Of a stretch of 64,000 bases of DNA, positions 54,450 through 64,000 are shown one piece after another. Below the pieces are notes generated by a model that was given only the letters and a program-made list of their open reading frames with translations, did not search any database and had not been told where the DNA came from. Within the stretch, counting starts at the first letter, position 1. Each line of letters starts with the position of its first letter. The stretch is taken from assembly GCA_947069175.1 (NCBI GenBank), contig CAMTDV010000007.1:50177681-50241680 (forward strand). The letters run 5' to 3'. The DNA is from Scalesia atractyloides (lineage: Eukaryota; Streptophyta; Magnoliopsida; Asterales; Asteraceae). Position numbers and translations under genes: made by a program.

Positions 54450-55681
54450 GTACGTCAGGTGGTGTTCTTTCCTTGTATATTATTGTAGACATTATTTGGT
54501 TTTGTTTATGGTTGGGTGGAAGGGTGGCGCATTGTGTTTGATATTCATGTTATGGGTTGGTGGTATATTTGGTGGTGTTATATGTGTTCTAAAAAAAGTT
54601 AGAATTTGAGATTGGAGCTAAAAGTGAGGTTGAGGTAGCTTTAGTGATCGTTTTCTTCAAAACCATACATTGGGGTCAATGTATCTCAAGTGTGGAGATT
54701 TTGAGATTTTGAAAATTTTTAAACCAAGTAAAACAATCGTCAAATTTGAATATTTAACCTTAATCTACATGACACATAGGTATCCCTTTTTATCTTTTCT
54801 TGGTGAGTTTTTGAACCACATGGATGCTTTCTAGAAATTATTTTTTTTGTTGAGTGGCAGTGTGTGGTTTGTCTTAATAGAACTTGGATAATATATACTT
54901 ATCAAAACCTAATTGTAACATACTTGTGAATATGATAAGGGCATTTAGGTAGCCTCTACTGGATGTGTGTTGAGTGTGGGTTTAGGGGGGTTGACCTCAT
55001 AAGTTAAATATATGAGCTTGGTAGTGAGAGGGACGGGGGTTTGGACATTAGTAGCCAAAAATTTGAGCTTTAACCATTCATTTGTTACCCAAGCCTATGT
55101 CCTATATAAATTCTACCTATTGAATTGACCCTGTTTAAGAGCTAGTTTAGTTTGATATTGTTATGTATGTGTTCTTTCTTTCAATACTTTATGAAAAAAA
55201 TGAAAATGAGAAAAAAAGAAGAAAAAAAAAAGAAAAAGAAAGGGAAATGAAAAGAAAAAGAGAAGGAGAAGTTAGTGAAGTTGTACAAATAAATAGTGTT
55301 GGTTATTTTTTGTTTGTTGTAATAATAAACCAGGTCGATTCAATGAGCTACATGCATATATCCGATCAATTCTCAGCCTTGTTACAACCTGAAAGTCCTT
55401 TTGATTTGTAAGCATGTTAGGCAGTTTGTAGGTGGAGACTTGATTATTATCCAAGCTTATTGTCGCACAATCACACACTAGCATTGAGTGATCTAGCATA
55501 ATCTTGCTAGTTTATTTTTATCACCGAGAGGAGAGTTATTGTGAGGGGTGTGTTAAGTAGTACGATGGTAAATTGATTATTGGATGACATGCTTGTGTTT
55601 GGTTTATATTGCAATCACTTTTAAGCTTAAAAACGTTTTTGATGTGTTGCTTGGTACAAGCAACGTTTTAGTGTGGGGATG
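54450..55681 (+). other. pol-less 3' region and polypurine tract, element G
   Basis: No RT or integrase motif on either strand. Holds an A/G-rich tract (55187-55270), repeats of CTCAAGTGTGGAGATTTTGAG-type sequence at 54685-54705, and the polypurine-like GTGTGGGGATG (55671-55681) directly before the 3' LTR. Confidence 0.6.
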
Positions 55682-56819
55682 TGACGGGTGGTCCATTGGA
55701 CAACCCTCAAGTGCTTAAAAAAAATCAATATTCCGCACTTAATTGGGTTAATTATTATGATTTGATAACTATGGTGTATGTGGCTTTGCAGGTACCGAAG
55801 AGCTTAAACAAGTGATTTTAACGTGCTTTGATAAGAGCTTGCACTTAACCAAGAGAGGATGAAGACATGCAGAGTTGATAAAAGAACAAAAATGGAAAAA
55901 CTGTTGACCACCTTAAGCTACGGTGGTGTTTGATCCTTCTATGCATCGTAAGCCAGTCTCTTGGGGCCGTAAGGAAATTTTGACCACCGTAGCTTACGGT
56001 GGTTAGCAACGAGAAAAGTATAACTGCCCATTTAACTCGTTTTTGAAGGGTCTTTTCATATATCAATCATTGGGGAACGTTTTGCAAAGCTTAGAGGCGA
56101 TTTTTGAGTATTCTTGTGGGTTCTAAACAATTTCTAAACATAATTTTGGTGTTTTTTGATTCCTATGAACAAAACAATTGAAGCATGTTGGATTGCAAGA
56201 ACATGAGAGGCTAGAACTCCTTCTGATCATCTTCAGTGGAAGGTTTGTTGAACAATTGTGTTTCAATTTCTGATTTCTAGAATAATAACCTGATATATTT
56301 GTAGTTGTTATTGTGTTTGGATTTTTGTTGGTAAATTGTTGATTGATATGTTAATCATTGCCTTAGTCGTACGTTCTTGGTGTTGTTGACAATCGAGATA
56401 TCACGGGGAGGTTTAAGGGTTTGATATTAGTTAATTGGTCATCAGGTAATAACCTCGCATTGTAATAATCCGAGTACTTAGTTCCCTTTTATCATGAGCA
56501 ATTAATCAAACACGAGTCATGTCTATGTGACTCTTTCTAGTTGAACTTGAAACATATGCGTTACTTGAACCGGAAACTTAAGATGATCACTTGCTTTTAA
56601 ATCTGTTAAACAACCAATCATTGAATTGTTATTAATTAAAATCTAGAACCACAAAACCAAAAATTCAGAATTTAATTTCTTACAATTTAGGTAATTTAGT
56701 CAAAGTATTACAAACCTTAGATAAAGCAATTTCCACAATTCCCTGTGTTCGATACCCACTTATCGCTAGCTAGTAGCAGTATTTGGATTAAACTTACGTG
56801 AGACTACGACATCACGTCA
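55682..56819 (+). repeat. 3' LTR of element G
   Basis: 1138 bp. Contains a perfect hairpin ACCACCGTA-GCT-TACGGTGGT near 55982 and a second GCTACGGTGGT at 55918. Differs from the 5' LTR by modest substitutions and short indels. Confidence 0.88.
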
Positions 56820-57119
56820 TCGTTTCACTCCTTGCTCATCTGATTTTGAGGTTAGTTTCTATTTTCCTGAAATACTTTTGCAAATATTATTGCCAAGAAT
56901 GACATGAACATTCAGTTTTAAAAATGATATAAGAAGAAGTCAAAACTTTATGTAGAGATGAGGGTATTGATCTGAAATACAAACTTGTCGCTCTTGAGCT
57001 TGACAAAACTGTAGATCAATGTCCCAGTTGCTTGATTTCTTTGTAAACTCGTTACATCAAGTTTTTGAACCTTTGATTTCCTTTTTTCCTTGTTCTTGTT
57101 GAATGTTTTTTAGTATTAT
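56820..57119. other. right flank of element G
   Basis: Begins with the TCGTT duplication. GAGGTTAGTTTC near 56849 looks like an exon end with a 5' splice site. No identifiable protein. Confidence 0.3.
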
Positions 57120-57480
57120 CTCTTATCTTCTGGTCGAATTACACCCTTAGGTTTAGCACGGGTTATCCATTTTGAAGTTTTATGTCATGCAGTTGGTCAT
57201 AGCCTTTCATGGCTTATATTCCGTTGCGTTATCTGTTTGGCGAAAATGGCAATGGGTATAATTCGAGAAATTACAATGTGAGGATGTTGTGATTTCGTTG
57301 ACATTTACGAACCTTGATGTTTGGAAGGATCGTTTGCTGTTGAAACTTCATTTTTAGAATGAGAAGAAACCCTTTGATTGTGTGTTCGATAAAGATATGT
57401 TGTTGAAACTTCACTCTTTGACTTCTAGGTTCTCCTTTTTTCTAAAGGGACTGCTTGTTTTTTAGGTATAGGCATTAAGT
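57120..57480 (+). pseudogene. possible Transposase_28 ('putative gypsy type') remnant
   Basis: Shifting frames give PLGLARVIHFEVLCHAVGHS, then WLIFRCVICLAKMAMG, and later FVDIYEP and DVWKDR. These resemble the ITPxGLxRVxHFE(V/L)LC ... LFRxFYxLxxxGDW ... WKDRFF pattern of the plant Transposase_28 family. Several frameshifts. Recognised from memory of the pattern, so tentative. The element G insertion at 50367-56819 may have split the same older element. Confidence 0.4.
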
Positions 57481-57719
57481 GGGATCATTCTAATCGTGAC
57501 TCCTTGCTTTCCCAAAATGGAGAGGGTATGTTCCTTGTGTTTTCTTCTTTGTATTTTAATGTTTTCTTCCAAACATTCTTGTTGTCTTTTGTAGCCATGA
57601 GTGCTTTGGACTTTGCTAAATCTGTAGGTCCACCTGAGGATCAAGTTAAACCTATTCATTGTTCATGCAACACACATACAAGTGAGGAAACCAAGTATGC
57701 GTGCAAACCAAAGTAAAGT

Positions 57720-58369
57720 ATGAACATGGGATAACCAAAGATTCACTATCTTGATTAATGGATGAGAACAAGTACAAACATATACAAACAATGCTCATAC
57801 AACTCAAACAAACTGCCTGTGCTCTTGCGTCTTCCTCTGCACCAGAAAAGCCAACTGAAAGATCCCACCAAAAGATCATTAACCAACTCTGACTGAGAGG
57901 TGCATGTCTGCTTATATAGTGTCCATGCTAGTCATTCGCACGAAGTATGTTGCTAGACATACGGAACACACTATTACACACGAAGCACTGCTCCAAAGGG
58001 GCTCGTACAATCATGTTGGTTCGTACGAAGCATACACTTCCTCGTATGAAACAAGTAAGCCACCTGCTTATCTTGTTTTCTCGTACGAAGCAGGTGCTCG
58101 TACGAGCAGCATCCTGCTCGTACAAAACATTCCCGTTCGCACAGAATGTTTGCTTCAGAGAACGTGTGGCAGACACGACTTAGATAAGACTTGACAGTAT
58201 GCACACATGAAAATGTTTAACACAGACCAAACTAAAACGTCGTACGAAACCAAGATAGAAGGATTTCTTGATTTGGTCGACATGGCCATACTTATATAGA
58301 CACTTGAGCAAAGACCGTACAATTACAAATGTACAAAGAACAAGCGACAGACACAAAAGTGTATAAACA
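57720..58369 (-). repeat. 3' LTR of element H (left limit approximate)
   Basis: LTR start TGTTTATACAC on the minus strand at 58369; aligns with the element D LTR from 57893 on. Contains about nine TCGTACGAA-type motifs at 57945-58150 and a 10-bp hairpin at 58100-58123. The far boundary was not found. Confidence 0.55.
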
Positions 58370-58460
58370 AACTCCTCCTTGGATGTTGCTTGGTCTTCGG
58401 TCTTCGGTCATTGGTCTTCATATTGGAATGGCTTGGAGTATCAACAAACTCCCCCTGAAG
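58370..58460 (-). promoter_or_regulatory. two polypurine-tract-like sites, element H
   Basis: AACTCCTCCTTGG at 58370-58382 adjoins the LTR. A second ATCAACAAACTCCCCCTG at 58440-58457 is a better match to the element D boundary. A small duplication of the boundary region is likely. Confidence 0.45.
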
Positions 58461-58483
58461 ATCCGCTATCCAATGATAGAGCA

Positions 58484-59189
58484 TCAGGTCTTCAAACTTT
58501 CCAGAAACATCAAATCATTCTTGTTTCCTCTAGATATCTTCTTGAGGTAACTAAATTGATCAATATCTGCTTGTGCATGTGACTCTACCACTGGAGTTGA
58601 TGTAGAAACTGGTTGTTGCAAGGACGAGGTTGAAGCATCAGGATTCCAATTGTCTTCTTCAACCGGATCATGTTGATGCTGAATTTCCTTTGCTCTGCAT
58701 CTCTCATTCCACAGAATGTTCACTCGCTTTCTGCTCATTTCAAACATGTCTTTAAAAATATTAAAGTATTTAACCAGTGTAGTATTTCGAGAATGATACC
58801 ATTCTTTTAATTGTTATGCTTAGCAGTTAATGTTTCCGTTAGGTTTTCCGTTGCAGAAGAATACTTTATGAAGTTGTGATATCAAACAAATGGTTTTCTG
58901 AGCGTATCTTGGTAGAAAACTTTGAGTCTCAACTTTGGCTAACTTTTAAAAAGAACTTAATTTAACAACATAGTAAACTAAAAACTAAATAATTACGGAT
59001 ACTAAATTTTTATCACGCAATCTTTTTCAGAGTTTCAAGGTAAGAGAATCATACCAGCTTTTTAATCTTTGTCAAAAACGATATTTGGTTTGAACTTCAA
59101 AATTAAACAGATAAGTATTCAACTATGATTATTGGTATTGTTGTCTACGTAAGCTCAACTTATCGGATGTAATCATGATTAGGAGATAT
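58484..59189 (-). pseudogene. end of downstream extra ORF, element H
   Basis: 58747-58484 reads MFEMSRKRVNILWNERCRAK followed by a polar S/T/Q-rich tail, matching the end of the element D ORF (EMSRKRVNIL). Sequence right of 58760 is in broken frames (a KHNN..-like segment near 58830) and is cut at 59189 by the solo LTR. No known function. Confidence 0.5.
59185..59189. repeat. target-site duplication GATAT (left)
   Basis: GATAT precedes the LTR start at 59190 and recurs at 62635-62639 right after the LTR end. Confidence 0.88.
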
Positions 59190-62100
59190 TGTCACACCCC
59201 AGATTTCCAACCCGAAATCAATACACCGGTGGGCCTGGGTGGGGAGTATTGTGACGTCAGTTGACAACATCATTGTCGATTAAACAAGGCACAACGGAAG
59301 TCTTGGATTTAAATTACTATTACAAACCAAATGTTCAAAATATAAAATAATATACAGGCTCGTAATAGAAGATCCACAGGGGATCATAAATTATACATGG
59401 AAAGAATATAAAACAGACTTTGGGCAGATCTACAATTTGCAAGATCCTCTATCACTACCGAGCACTTCCAGCCTATTTTCGTTTTGTACCTGCAAGCTCA
59501 GTCTTTTGAAAATACGTCAGCTTTCGCTGGTAAATACACCCACCTGACTTATTTTGAAAACATTTAAAAATGTTTTAAGTGCGTATCAGCAAAAAGATCT
59601 TTTTATAACTTGGGAAAGTTGACCGTCCAACCTTGTTAACAGATTTACATGTTTTCCATACATACAGGGCCCGGTACGGAGACCGAGACATGATTAACGT
59701 ACACACCAATTTGGACTCACGAAGGAGTCAATTCCTCCCAACCTTGTGGGAATGCATTATTGAGCGTCTATCGGGTGTATGCCTACACCCGCCTAAGGTC
59801 GTGGCCATTTCTATTGTAATGAGCCGAGGATATCCAGGACACGGTAGTTAACCCCCGATGTTTAACTTATCAAACGAAACTGATTAAAACAGAATATGCG
59901 GATTTACTAGCCATAATCCGGCATTCGATTGATCCCATTTCCGACCAAGCGGTAATAGTTAACCGTAACCCAAGCCCGTATAGGGGAAATAAGTCGAGAG
60001 TATTTACCTGAGCTAGTCTTCTTTTATTTTTATAACTCAGCCGTACACAAAAGTACTAAGTGCAGATAACATTTACCGGCAAGTCTCTAGTCTGGTTATG
60101 GCATAAGCTAACCAATTAAATACTAACCGTCTTATTTAAGTAATAGACTTAGACCGAATAGTGTACATGATCAACACGTATAACGCTTGATTAAATGATG
60201 ATTGGATAGAATGTAGTTTAAACCCGACAAGTACCTTGACTTGCATAATATGGGTAAACTATAAACATTCTAAATTATGAGACTTAAATGACAAGGTTAA
60301 ACCCGTTTTGGTTAATTTTCGTAAAATAGTTACATATACTTAACCGTACGCATATTAGCGATGACGGGTAACCAGATAAGTCATGGACAAGTTCTATATG
60401 TCTTTATACTTTTAATAAGTTGTAATATCAGTAGGATATCAACTTATATACCCGTTAAGGTTTTAAAACGAAACTATGCCTTATAAGGGCATTTCGGTAA
60501 TTATATACCGTATAAAAGGAACTTAAATATACTTTAAGTTTATAATCATTAGTATTATGGAGAAATAGTTTATTTATGATATAATATCAGTAGGTTATTA
60601 ATTATATGTGCAAATTACCTTTTATGACCAAACTATGCATCAAATGGGGCATTTTGGTCATTTTACACATAGTTTATAAATTATTTGGGATTCTGAGTTC
60701 ATTTATGTACCCACTGTAAATATGTTTAAAATAAGTTTTAATATCAATAGGTAACAAGTCTTGGTCCATTAATATGGTTTAAAACCATACTATGCGCCGA
60801 AACGGCGCCTATGTCGTAAAATGACGATTTATGTGATGTTTAACGAAAACTGATGTTAAGGTCAGATTAAAATGTCTTAGATATGTTATTTAATATAACA
60901 TATCAGTAGGTAAAAGATTTACCTTGAAAAGATATGATTAAAACCATTTTATATGCCATAAGGGCTTTATCGTCATTTACCGACATAATTCTAGGACTTT
61001 TATGAAAACTCAGTTTACAATCTGATTCGACATCCCAAATAATCCTACTTGTAATATTACATCATTAGGAAACTTATTTTCAAGTTCATTATTCTTTAAA
61101 CCTTCTTTTATGCAAAAAGGGCATTTTAGTCAAAATTGCATAATTACGGAACTTGTGCATAAACTCAGATTCTTATTATAATCATGTAATATAGTCTCAG
61201 AGAATTATACTACATTATATTACGATCATAATGCAACTTTAGATCAGTAGCTAACTTATCTAAATCGGGTCAGAATCGAAAGTCAAAGCAGAAGTCAAAC
61301 TTCGTGACTTTCGGTTGCGAACCGACCCTAGAACTGAAATTGATGAGCCGAACATGTTCATACATGTTCTAATAATGATTACCAACTTGTTTAAGTGTCA
61401 AAATAGGTTTCATAACATATATAACATCAATTTATGATTATTCCGAAAAGTGGCCTGTTTGACTTTTTAATATATAAACTTTGACCCGTCAATTGGTCTA
61501 GCAAACGTGATCTTCAGAGGTGCCCTTTATAGGGATTAACACCTACCTTATTACGATCACTTAGCCATGTTCGTTATGAACAATGGCTGGACCATAATGG
61601 TTCTAACCGAAAGTCAAGACGTTTTCCAAAAAACGCTTGACTTTTGCCTATAAAAGCCTATAAACGAAAATGCACAAAGAATGAATACTTACCAGTGATT
61701 CCTAGGGTGCAAAAGAACTAAGTTGGATGATCCTTTCAGTTAGGAACTTCCAGAGGAAGGAGAAAAGATATGAATGAGAAAGGTGCAAGTTCAAATGGTG
61801 AACTTGGGCACCTATTTATAGTTGGAGAACTCAAAGAAGGTGATGCTAGGTGCTAAGGGGTGTAAGAGGAAGCTTACAAGTGTCCCAAAACGTGGCATAG
61901 CTGTTTGGAAGACCATGGTTTCGAATTCAAGGTTTTTGGCATTTTTGTTTGGCAGCCAAGAAAACTTTCTGCAGCAGAGGCCTTCTCGCGCCCCGCGAGA
62001 GACTAGGCCTAGGTCTCTCGCGGCCTGCGACCGTGCTAAGGCCAGTTTCAAATTTTGACACTTTAACCCCTTAACTGAATAAAGCTTCTAAAAACCTTCT

Positions 62101-62634
62101 AAAACACCTTTTTGGCATATTTAGCCCTCCGTAGCCAATATTTGACATACCCGGGATTATGCCCGGACATTGTCGAGCTCTCGGTTCGTTAAAAGGTCAC
62201 TCAGAGGTATAAATTAACATGTTGACACTTTTAATCCCTCCATTATCCAAGTTTAACAAATTAATGGATTTAATCACTCTCGTCAAACAAACGGGACATA
62301 TGAGAGTTAGGACTTTGCAAAGGATCACTCAGAGGCTTAATATAAGCATGTTGACTCCGATGTCACTCAGAGGCTGGGCATGTTGACACAACGGTCACTC
62401 AGAGGCCAAATTTAAGCATGTTGACACTAATAGTCACTCAGAGGCTATGTTTTAAGCATGTCGACACTAATGGTCATTCAAAGGCTCGGTTTATGCATGT
62501 TGACATTAGAAAGTCACTCAGAGGTTCAGTTTGAGCATGTTGTCACTTTTAGCCCTTACTAGTCTTTAATAGACTATATAAAAAATACAACACGTGTCAC
62601 TATACTATTGGACACGATTTTACAGGGTGTTACA
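59190..62634 (-). repeat. solo gypsy LTR (family E), 3.4 kb
   Basis: Minus-strand LTR from TGTAACACCCTGTAAAATCG (62634) to GGGGTGTGACA (59190), with a perfect GATAT duplication and no internal region: a solo LTR left by recombination between the two LTRs of one element. Homologous to 38695-41628. Unlike the truncated relative it keeps the 5' end with its tandem array. Confidence 0.9.
62195..62545 (-). repeat. ~45-bp tandem array inside the solo LTR
   Basis: Seven or so units containing GTCACTCAGAGG(C/T)T ... AAGCATGTTGACACT(A)A, starting near 62195, 62322, 62361, 62392, 62432, 62472 and 62513. Spacing is about 40-45 bp, with one longer gap around 62230-62320. Confidence 0.8.
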
Positions 62635-62639
62635 GATAT

Positions 62640-63559
62640 GATTAAGGTAAGAATTTATACTTACTAGCCGGTTTTCAACCACATCACGACACATTCCCGT
62701 ATCAAGATATACACGAGAGAAAATCTTACCGGTGAGTATACTGCTTTATCATCTATTTTGACGTATATATATGATGTGAGATACTCACTTATTTTTTATT
62801 TGAAAACAAGCCCTATGTGATTAAATCACTTATTGATGAGGAATTTGATTTTCATATGTATGCAAGACACATAACTAAGTCGTGAACAGGTTAGTACCAT
62901 CGTACCGACAGAGAGACGAACTTAGCTCCCGCATAAAGCTGTGATATTTTATCACTTATATTGGGTGAATGTGATATTTTTATCACTTATTGATGGTCGT
63001 ATGTAGTATGTATGTATTGTATCATGGAAGTTCTAGACTTTTGTCACCGTTATTTTTAAGATAGAAGATTCAACCATGATACCCAGATGATAAGCAAGCA
63101 TAAAGACCGTATATCTCAGAACCTCGGCACTCTATCAAACAAAATTTCGGTACCAAGACCATATGTTAATGAATGGTTCCCACCTGGCGTTCTGTCTGTT
63201 AAGTTTATATCAACCTGCACATTTTTGTCTGATTGTGAGCCTACCGATACATCATTAGAAAAGCTACTTACCAATCTTCTTTCTATGCTTTTGATCATTT
63301 CTGACAGATTTACTAGTGTATTTCATCATCTTCATCTTATCTATCCAAGAAACTTATTTTTGATTTTTGATTTTTCTATTGTTTTTGTATTTTTCTAAAT
63401 TTTCTCCCCCTTAAATACAGAAGGTATGTAAATAAAAGACATATTTTTTTATTTTCTTTAAAATTTCTCCCCCTAAAATATAAAATGAAGAAAAATGGTA
63501 AGTCTTTTTGAAGTTTTAGATTTTTAGAAAAATATGTAGAAAAATGATTATCTACAGTT
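62640..63559 (-). other. non-coding part of element H
   Basis: Long AT-rich stretch with direct repeats of GTGATATTTTTATCACTTAT (62940-62990). Two CTCCCCCT(T/A)AAA-type motifs at 63404-63412 and 63467-63475 resemble internal polypurine tracts common between pol and the extra ORF of SIRE-like elements. No gene recognised. Confidence 0.45.
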
Positions 63560-64000
63560 GAGTTACTCGGGTTTCACCTTGATGTCATTAACCAAAATTA
63601 GATAATCAAAACGCGATTTATCAAAGGCTTTGGTAAAAAGGTCGTCACGTTGGTGATCGGTGTGGATTTTAACAACATCGATAAGTTTCTTTTCATAACA
63701 ATCACGTATGAAATGATATTAATCTCAATGGTTTTGTTTTTGAATGCTGTACAGGATTCCGAGTTATCTGTAAAGCAGCTTCGTTATCAACAAAATAGGA
63801 GTAGTTAGAAATTAAAAAACGTAGTCGTGCATCTACTGTTGAATCCATAGAACCTGAGAGCAGCAACTAGAAGCTCAAATATACTCAGCCTCACATGTTG
63901 ATGTAGCTACACAAGTCTGATTCTTGCATTACCATGTGACTAGGCAATTTCCAAGAACTGACAACCTGCTGTTGTTGACTTTGCCTAGATTTTGCAGCCG
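63560..64000 (-). pseudogene. copia RNase H C-terminal remnant, element H
   Basis: Minus-strand frames give WKLPSHMVMQ, then FVDNEAALQITRNPVQHSKT, then frames for HRS-like and PFYQSL (family: ADLFTKAFDKSRF), and the end LVNDIKV. FVDNEAALQITRNP and HSKTK are hallmarks of plant copia RNase H, and the tail matches the SIRE/Maximus style. Numerous frameshifts and stops. It continues beyond the window edge. Confidence 0.75.

Larger units (their letters stand above)
50367..56819 (+). mobile_element. Athila/Tat-type Ty3-gypsy element G, gag-protease only
   Basis: LTRs at 50367-51481 and 55682-56819 share TGACGGGTGGTCCATTGG starts and ATCACGTCA ends. The primer site TGGCGCCGTTGCCA is of the kind used by Athila/Tat lineages. 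Gag and protease are recognisable up to 54449, but no RT, RNase H or integrase is found in the 1.2 kb before the 3' LTR. Flanks CCGTT (50362-50366) and TCGTT (56820-56824) agree at four of five bases, a likely target duplication. Confidence 0.85.
57720..64000 (-). mobile_element. SIRE-like Ty1-copia element H, 3' portion, with nested solo LTR
   Basis: Minus strand from the right edge: RNase H remnant (64000-63560), long non-coding/downstream-ORF region, solo gypsy LTR (62634-59190), end of the extra ORF (58747-58484), polypurine tract, and 3' LTR from 58369 leftwards. Related to element D by LTR and by the ORF end (MSRKRVNIL). The 5' part is outside the window. Confidence 0.65.

Noticed and set aside
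62195..62545. CRISPR-like repeat-spacer array
   Set aside because: Units drift, the 'spacers' are similar to each other, and the array lies inside a plant LTR.

Overview
The window looks like repeat-dense, AT-rich nuclear DNA of a flowering plant. The mix of retroelement families resembles Asteraceae (daisy-family) genomes, but that placement is inference. I see one conventional plant gene, a SAUR-type auxin-responsive gene at 43825-44126 with a one-base frameshift. Almost everything else is transposable-element sequence, much of it nested.

Layout. 1-4606: 5' half of a minus-strand Ty3-gypsy element (RT, protease, gag, leader, PBS, LTR). 4607-8986: AT-rich DNA with an older LTR start and a ~0.9 kb element built from two ~320-bp inverted arms (6687-7597). 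8987-35803: a minus-strand gypsy element that keeps LTRs, leader and gag but has no recognisable pol. Its gag is split by a plus-strand chromovirus-type gypsy element (12946-31715) flanked by the 5-bp duplication GTCTT. That insert reads LTR-internal-LTR-internal-LTR, but the middle LTR and the host sequence next to it (21071-24110) are a badly degraded copy of 29060-31910. I therefore think 16122-24110 is an assembly duplication rather than biology. Both gypsy families carry several tRNA-like A-box/B-box modules inside their LTRs.

35804-41628: 3' part of a minus-strand SIRE-like Ty1-copia element with a downstream ORF, a ~350-bp tandem duplication and an inserted, truncated gypsy LTR. 41660-41920: PIF/Harbinger transposase remnant. 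43688-44126: SAUR gene. 44474-49138: tandem repeats and a CACTA-like end, enclosing a gag-only Ty1-copia element (45968-48351). 50367-56819: an Athila/Tat-type gypsy element with gag and protease but no RT or integrase. 57120-57480: possible remnant of the Transposase_28 'putative gypsy type' family. 57720-64000: a second minus-strand SIRE-like copia element (3' LTR, downstream ORF end, RNase H at the right edge), hosting a complete solo gypsy LTR (59190-62634) with a GATAT target-site duplication.

Functionally, nothing here forms an operon or pathway. The biology is retroelement life cycle: LTR promoters, tRNA primer sites, gag/pol coding regions and polypurine tracts, nearly all disabled by stops and frameshifts. 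Three unrelated LTR families keep gag while lacking pol, which suggests parasitic partners mobilised in trans. All calls come from reading motifs; no alignment or database search was run.
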